This document shows positions 59,628 to 64,000 of a DNA stretch of 64,000 nt, piece by piece. The DNA is taken from the NCBI GenBank assembly GCA_963805715.1, contig CAWDVK010000020.1, positions 248,001-312,000 on the forward strand, in the 5' to 3' direction. Source of the stretch: CAWDVK01 sp963805715 (GTDB lineage: Bacteria > Actinomycetota > Actinomycetes > Streptosporangiales > Streptosporangiaceae). The notes below the pieces were generated by a model, which was not told the origin of the DNA, did not search any database, and saw only the letters and a list, made by a program, of their open reading frames with translations. Both the position numbers and the translations under genes were made by a program. Every line of letters begins with the position of its first letter. The stretch's first letter is position 1.

Positions 59628-60389
59628 GTGACGGAGAGGGACGGGCCTGCCCGGCTGCTGATCATCGGCGGCGCGGAAGACAGGTGCTGCGGCGCGGGCC
59701 TGCTCGAACGGTTCGCCAGTCTCTGCGGCGGGGAGAATGCGCGGATTGTCCTGGTCACCACCGCCACCGGCAGGCCTGAGGAAGTGCATGCCGACTACGA
59801 GCGGGTCTTCCGCAAGCTCGGCGTTCATCACACCAGGGAACTGCGGCTGCGGGGGCGGTCCGACGCTGACTCCGGCGGTGCGCTCGCGATGGTGGCCGAC
59901 GCGACCGGCATCTTCTTCAGCGGCGGTGATCAGTCCCGGCTCCGGACCCTGGTCGGCTCCCGGACGAACGACCTGCTGCGGCAGCGGCTTGCCAGCGGGC
60001 TGGTCATCGCCGGCACCAGCGCGGGCGCGACCGCCATGGGCCGCACGATGATCCTGGGCGGCAACGGCCCGGAGGTCTCAGCTGCGGCGGTCCGGACCGG
60101 GCCGGGCCTCGGCCTGGTCCCGAAAATGCTGATCGACATGCACTTCGGCGAGCGCGGCCGGGTTCCGCGGCTGCTCAGCGCGGTCGCGCTCGACCCCGAC
60201 CATCTCGGCGTCGGCATCGACGAGAACACCGGGATCCTGGTCACCGGCACGACGTTCGAGGTACTGGGCACCGGCGTCGCGACGGTCGTCGACGCGGAGC
60301 ATGCGACCGTCGTGCACGCGGCCGGCGAGTGCGATCCGATCACGCTCTTCGACGTGCGCCTGCACCTGCTGCCTGGCCTGCAGGTATGA
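59628..60389 (+). CDS. cphB: Cyanophycinase
   Basis: A 253 aa serine peptidase of family S51 that cuts cyanophycin to beta-Asp-Arg dipeptides. RLLIIGGAEDRCCG opens the fold, FFSGGDQSRL follows, the nucleophile is in AGTSAGATAMGRTMI, and GVGIDENTGILV is the typical end of the active-site region. The GTG at 59628 fits the normal start; in-frame upstream starts (59562, 59595) give odd N-termini. It is 63 bases ahead of cphA on the same strand, so degradation and synthesis genes are coexpressed. Confidence 0.92.
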   Translation: MTERDGPARLLIIGGAEDRCCGAGLLERFASLCGGENARIVLVTTATGRPEEVHADYERVFRKLGVHHTRELRLRGRSDADSGGALAMVADATGIFFSGGDQSRLRTLVGSRTNDLLRQRLASGLVIAGTSAGATAMGRTMILGGNGPEVSAAAVRTGPGLGLVPKMLIDMHFGERGRVPRLLSAVALDPDHLGVGIDENTGILVTGTTFEVLGTGVATVVDAEHATVVHAAGECDPITLFDVRLHLLPGLQV

Positions 60390-60452
60390 CCTCGACACGC
60401 GCTCCCCCGCTATCGGGCCTGCGCATGACCGGTATTAGGCGAGGAGACTCGA

Positions 60453-63285
60453 GTGCGGTTCATCGACCTGCGCCATCTGAGCGGGCCCAATGTCTTCACC
60501 CGGAACCCGGCCTGCGTGGCCCGGCTGGAGCTGGACGAGCTCACCAGGCGGGAGACCACGGACTACCCGGGTTTCGCCGACCGGCTGACGGCAGCGCTGC
60601 CGGGCCTGGCCGGACATCACTGCGCCGCCGGCCAGCCGGGCGGCTTCCTCGCGGCCATGCAGCGCGGCACGTACTTCGGCCACGTCAGCGAGCACGTCGC
60701 GCTGGAACTATCCGGCCTGGCCGGGCGGGAGGTCCACCTCGGGCGCACGATGTGGGCCGGGGCTGACGGCCGTTACGACCTGATGATGGAATGCCCGCTG
60801 GACGAGCCAGCTGACTCGGCGGTCCCTGGCCGGCTCATCCGGCTGGCGATCGGCATGACCCTGGACCTGCTGGCCGGGCAGGTACCGGAATTCACCGGCG
60901 AGCTGGACGAGATTGCCCGGCTGGTCGAGCGGGAGCGCCCGGGCGTGAGCACGGCGGCGATCGCCGCGGCCGCCCGGCGCCGCGGCATCCCGGTCCGGCG
61001 GATCGGCCGGCGCAGCATGCTCCAGCTGGGCTACGGCAGTCATCGCCGCCTGGTCTGCGCCGCACTGACCGATCAGACCTCCGCGGTCGGCGTTGACATC
61101 GCCGACGACAAGATGCTGACCAAGGAACTGCTGGCCACGGCCGGAATCAGGGTGCCCGACGGCATCGTCGCCGACAGCGCGCAGGAAGCTGCCGACGCGC
61201 TGGATAAGCTCGGGCCGCCCGTGGTGATCAAGCCGCTCGGCGGCAATCACGGCAGGTGCGTCAGCATCGGCGTGCGCACGCCGCAGCAGGCCGCGGCCGC
61301 CTACGACCAGGCCAGCCGCATCAGCACGGCGGTCCTGGTGGAGACGTTCGTGCCCGGCACCGACTACCGGGTCCTGGTCGTCGACGGCAAGGTGGCCGCG
61401 GCGGCACAGCTGCGGCCCGCCTCGGTAACCGGCGACGGCTCGCGGACCATCGGCCAGCTCATTGACCGCGCCAACGCCGACCCGCGCCGCGGCATCGGGC
61501 ACGCGCGGGAAGCTCACCAGGATCGCCCTGGACGAGGCGGCGCTCGCGCACCTGGATGCCCGCGGGCTGGACGGGCACTCGGTACCTGGCCCGGGCGAGA
61601 TCGTCACGCTGCGGCAGAACGCCAACCTGTCGACGGGCGGCACGAGCCGGGACGCGACCGGCGACGTCCACTCCGACGTCGCCGAGATGTGCCGCCGCGC
61701 CGCGGCAGCCTGCGGCCTGGATGTCTGCGGGATCGACGTCAGGCTGGCCGACATCAGCGCGCCGCTGATCGATCAGGATGGCCGCGGCGAGCTTCAGCCG
61801 TACGCGGTGATCGAGCTCAACGCGTGTCCCGGCCTGCGGATGCACCTGTCGCCGGCCGAGGGCCGGGCGCGGGACGTGGCGGCCGCGGTGGTGGACCGCC
61901 TGTACCCGCCCGGCGCCCCGGCCCGTATCCCGGTCATCGCGGTCACCGGCACCAACGGCAAGACCACGACCGTCCGCATGATCGGTCATGTGCTGCGCCA
62001 GGCCGGGCTGCGGGTGGGCATGACCACAACCGACGGCGTCTACGCCGGCGGCCGCCTCATCCACGATGCCGATGCCTCGGGCCCGCGCTCGGCCGAGATG
62101 GTGCTGGACGACCCGACGATCGAGGCGGCCGTGCTGGAGACGGCACGGGGCGGCATCATCCGGCGCGGGCTCGGCTACGACCAGGCCGACGTGGCCGTGA
62201 TCACGAACATCACCGCCGATCACCTCGGCAGCGACGGCGTGGACGACCTGGATGAGCTCATCCACGTCAAGGCCCTGATCGCCGAGGAGATCGGCGATGG
62301 CGCCTGCGTCGTGCTGAACGCGGACGACCCGCCGACCGCGGCGATTGCCGACCGGCCAGCGGTGCGCCGGCACAGCCCGGTGATCAGGTATTTCAGCCTG
62401 GTCCCCGGCAACCCGGTGGTGACGCGCCATGCTGCGGCTGGCGGTATCAGTTATGAACTGCGCGAGGGGCAGCTGGTCGAGATCGAGTCGGGCAGCCACC
62501 GTCCGCTGATCAGCGTGGCCGAGCTGCCCGGCGCATTCGGCGGCCTCGCCTCGCACCTGGTCGCCAACGCGCTCGCCGCCGCAGCCGCCTGCCGGGCAGC
62601 CGGGGTGAGCGCCAAGGACATCCGGCAGGCACTGTCGGGCTTCACGCCCGGCGAGGTCAACCCGGGCCGGGGCAACTTCTACCGCGCCGGGGCGAGCCCG
62701 CTGATCGTCGACTACGGGCACAATGCGGCCGCGCTGGAGGCGACCGGCCGCATGATCGCGAATGTCTGGCCTGCCGGGGCCGTGGCCGCGGTGACCCTGC
62801 CGGGGGACCGCCGCGACGACCTGGTGACCGACACGGCGGCGGCGGTCGCCAGCTGGTTCGGCAAGGTGGTGGTCTACGAGGACAGCGACAGGCGCGGCCT
62901 GCCGCCCGGCGAGATGCGCGAGATGATCGCGGCAGAGGTCCGCCGGGTCCGGCCTGACGTGGTCTGCGAGCATGCCGACGGGCCGCATGACGCCGTGGCC
63001 CGCGCCGTCGCGCTGGCCGGCGGCGAGCCGGTGCTGTTCCTTTACGAGAAGCTCGCCGCGGCCCGCGACGCCCTGGCGGCCATCGGCGCCGAGCCCTGGC
63101 CGTACGCAGACGTGGCCCTGGCCGCCGGCGGCGCGCTAGCCGACCCGGCCGACACGGTCACGGTGGAATCGCTGGTCTCCGGCGGCACGAAACGGATGGC
63201 CGAGCGCTGGCCAGCTGACGACGCCTCAGCTGACTACGAGCTGGTCACCGAGGACCGTCCAGCTGCCGAGCAGGCCGCGGGCTAG
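60453..63285 (+). pseudogene. cphA: Cyanophycin synthetase, one frameshift
   Basis: CphA adds Asp and Arg in turn to form the storage polymer. N-terminal domain: LRHLSGPNVFTRNPA and YFGHVSEHVALELSGLAGREV. ATP-grasp domain: VVIKPLGGNHGRCVSIGV and ETFVPGTDYRVLVVDG. After about 61506 the match moves to the next frame: GKLTRIALDEAALAHLDARG, LRQNANLSTGG, then the Mur-ligase-like domain with GTNGKTTTVRMIGHVL, ETARGGIIRRGLGYDQADV and VDYGHNAAALEATGRM. Skipping one C at 61506 gives a complete 944-codon protein of normal domain order. A sequence error is at least as likely as inactivation. Confidence 0.9.
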
Positions 63286-63354
63286 CCCAGCCCGGCTTGG
63301 CCAGGACCGGCTATGGCTGTCACTATCCGGTGCGAACCGGGTCGGCGCGGATTG

Positions 63355-64000
63355 TCAGGCCGCCGCCCAGAGCGTCGTCATGTCCCGCAGCGGCACCTGG
63401 CACGGCGGCCCGTCGGCCACCTGCAGCCGGGGCGGACCAGCTGCCGGGACGGTGACGATCACCGCTGATCTCGTACCGTACTCCGCTGTGTGCACGCATG
63501 CCGCCAGCAGTGCCGCTGGCCGCGCCGGAGTGCCTGGCTGGCTGGCGGCCGGGCTCGCCGCGGCCGGATCAATCGCCGGCCGGTGATCACGCAGCACGTC
63601 GGCCAGCGCGGCGGCGGTGCCAGCAGCGCTGGCCCGGCCGGCCCGGCCGGTCAGGGCGGATAGCCGGGCGGCCACCTGCAGCTGCTTGGCCGACCGGGCC
63701 CGCAGCGGGGAGTTCTCCAGCACATGGCTGCCCGGCGCCAGATCCTCGACCTGTGGACGGCCTTCCCCGGTCAGGTCCACGGAGAACAGCGCCTGCCGGT
63801 CTCCGACCAGCAGGCAGCAGGGGTTGTATGCGGCCGGGTCGAGCGACGGGCAGACGGCCTCGATGGCGCTCCGCGCATCCCGGTAGGCGGCGAAGGCAAG
63901 CGGCAGCTCTCCGCGTGACTTCTTGTCCGGATCACGGCCCTGCGGCGACCACTGATTGGTGAGGCCCGCCACCAGCCCGTGCTCGTTGACGGCCAGCCAG
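63355..64000 (-). CDS. NRDE (TANGO2-like) family protein, C-terminal part
   Basis: The gene enters from the right edge. The visible 215 residues include LAVNEHGLVAGLTNQWSP, DPDKKSRGELPLAFAAY and YNPCCLLVGD, the standard NRDE/TANGO2 blocks. The N-terminal Cys-containing start of the family lies outside the window. The C-terminal half (AALADVLRDHRPA, YGTRSAVIVTVPAAGPPRLQVADGPP) is also typical. Suggested roles include haem handling or amide hydrolysis by an N-terminal nucleophile; nothing here decides this. Confidence 0.85.
   Translation of the reverse strand, partial: WLAVNEHGLVAGLTNQWSPQGRDPDKKSRGELPLAFAAYRDARSAIEAVCPSLDPAAYNPCCLLVGDRQALFSVDLTGEGRPQVEDLAPGSHVLENSPLRARSAKQLQVAARLSALTGRAGRASAAGTAAALADVLRDHRPAIDPAAASPAASQPGTPARPAALLAACVHTAEYGTRSAVIVTVPAAGPPRLQVADGPPCQVPLRDMTTLWAAA

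Overview
The window is GC-rich, densely packed actinobacterial DNA with GTG/TTG starts and many 4-base ATGA/GTGA gene overlaps. WhiB regulators, a complete F420 set (fbiA, fbiB, fbiC), mycoredoxin and a mannose-1-phosphate/DUF3499 block place it in Actinomycetes. Two blocks keep the gene order known from Mycobacterium: PMM-DUF3499-metallopeptidase-WhiB2-FbiA-FbiB, and UPF0182-Lon-like protease-DUF2342-ThiF-AarF-WhiB7-UvrD2-mycoredoxin. Cyanophycin genes and the apparent lack of mycolate genes point to a non-mycolate order such as Streptosporangiales or a relative; that assignment is inference.

Layout. 1-5.6 kb: end of a SpoIIM-like gene, an RDD membrane protein, S-adenosylhomocysteine hydrolase with a catalytically altered paralogue, a MerR regulator and a wrecked MBL-fold gene. 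5.6-9.7 kb: a long leader followed by a MaoC-like/acyl-CoA ligase/APC permease operon. 9.7-13.2 kb: an ABC-ATPase remnant, AraC regulator, methyltransferase, cation efflux protein and Trm112-like protein. 13.2-24.3 kb: phosphomannomutase, DUF3499, DUF5719, a giant GT2 glycosyltransferase, WhiB2/WhmD, FbiA and FbiB. 24.7-37.2 kb: decaprenyl-phosphoryl-arabinose synthesis (UbiA, DprE2, DprE1) mixed with a two-component system, FbiC, a DNA glycosylase, a GDP-mannose pyrophosphorylase and a GT4 transferase. 37.4-47.9 kb: UPF0182, Lon-like protease, MoaE, SDR protein, DUF2342, a coiled-coil protein between two diverged repeats, a ThiF-like protein and a secreted protein. 48.2-52.4 kb: a MurNAc-recycling cluster (MurQ, NamZ remnant, GNAT, NagZ, AmiE-like). 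52.5-59 kb: AarF kinase, WhiB7 with a complete attenuator-type leader, broken TesB, UvrD2, mycoredoxin and an ANTAR protein. 59.6-63.3 kb: cyanophycinase and cyanophycin synthetase. The window ends inside an NRDE protein.

The genes serve a few shared themes: F420 cofactor synthesis, cell-envelope sugar nucleotide and lipid-linked sugar supply, peptidoglycan salvage, antibiotic-stress response (WhiB7) and nitrogen storage (cyanophycin).

An important caveat: at least five otherwise well-conserved genes (RDD, histidine kinase twice, UvrD2, CphA, MurQ) are each broken by single-base frameshifts, five of the six being one extra base. UvrD2 still has a perfect ATGA overlap in its corrected frame. 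This looks more like residual indel error in the assembly than decay. The MBL, TesB, NamZ and ABC-ATPase remnants have lost segments and look truly degraded.
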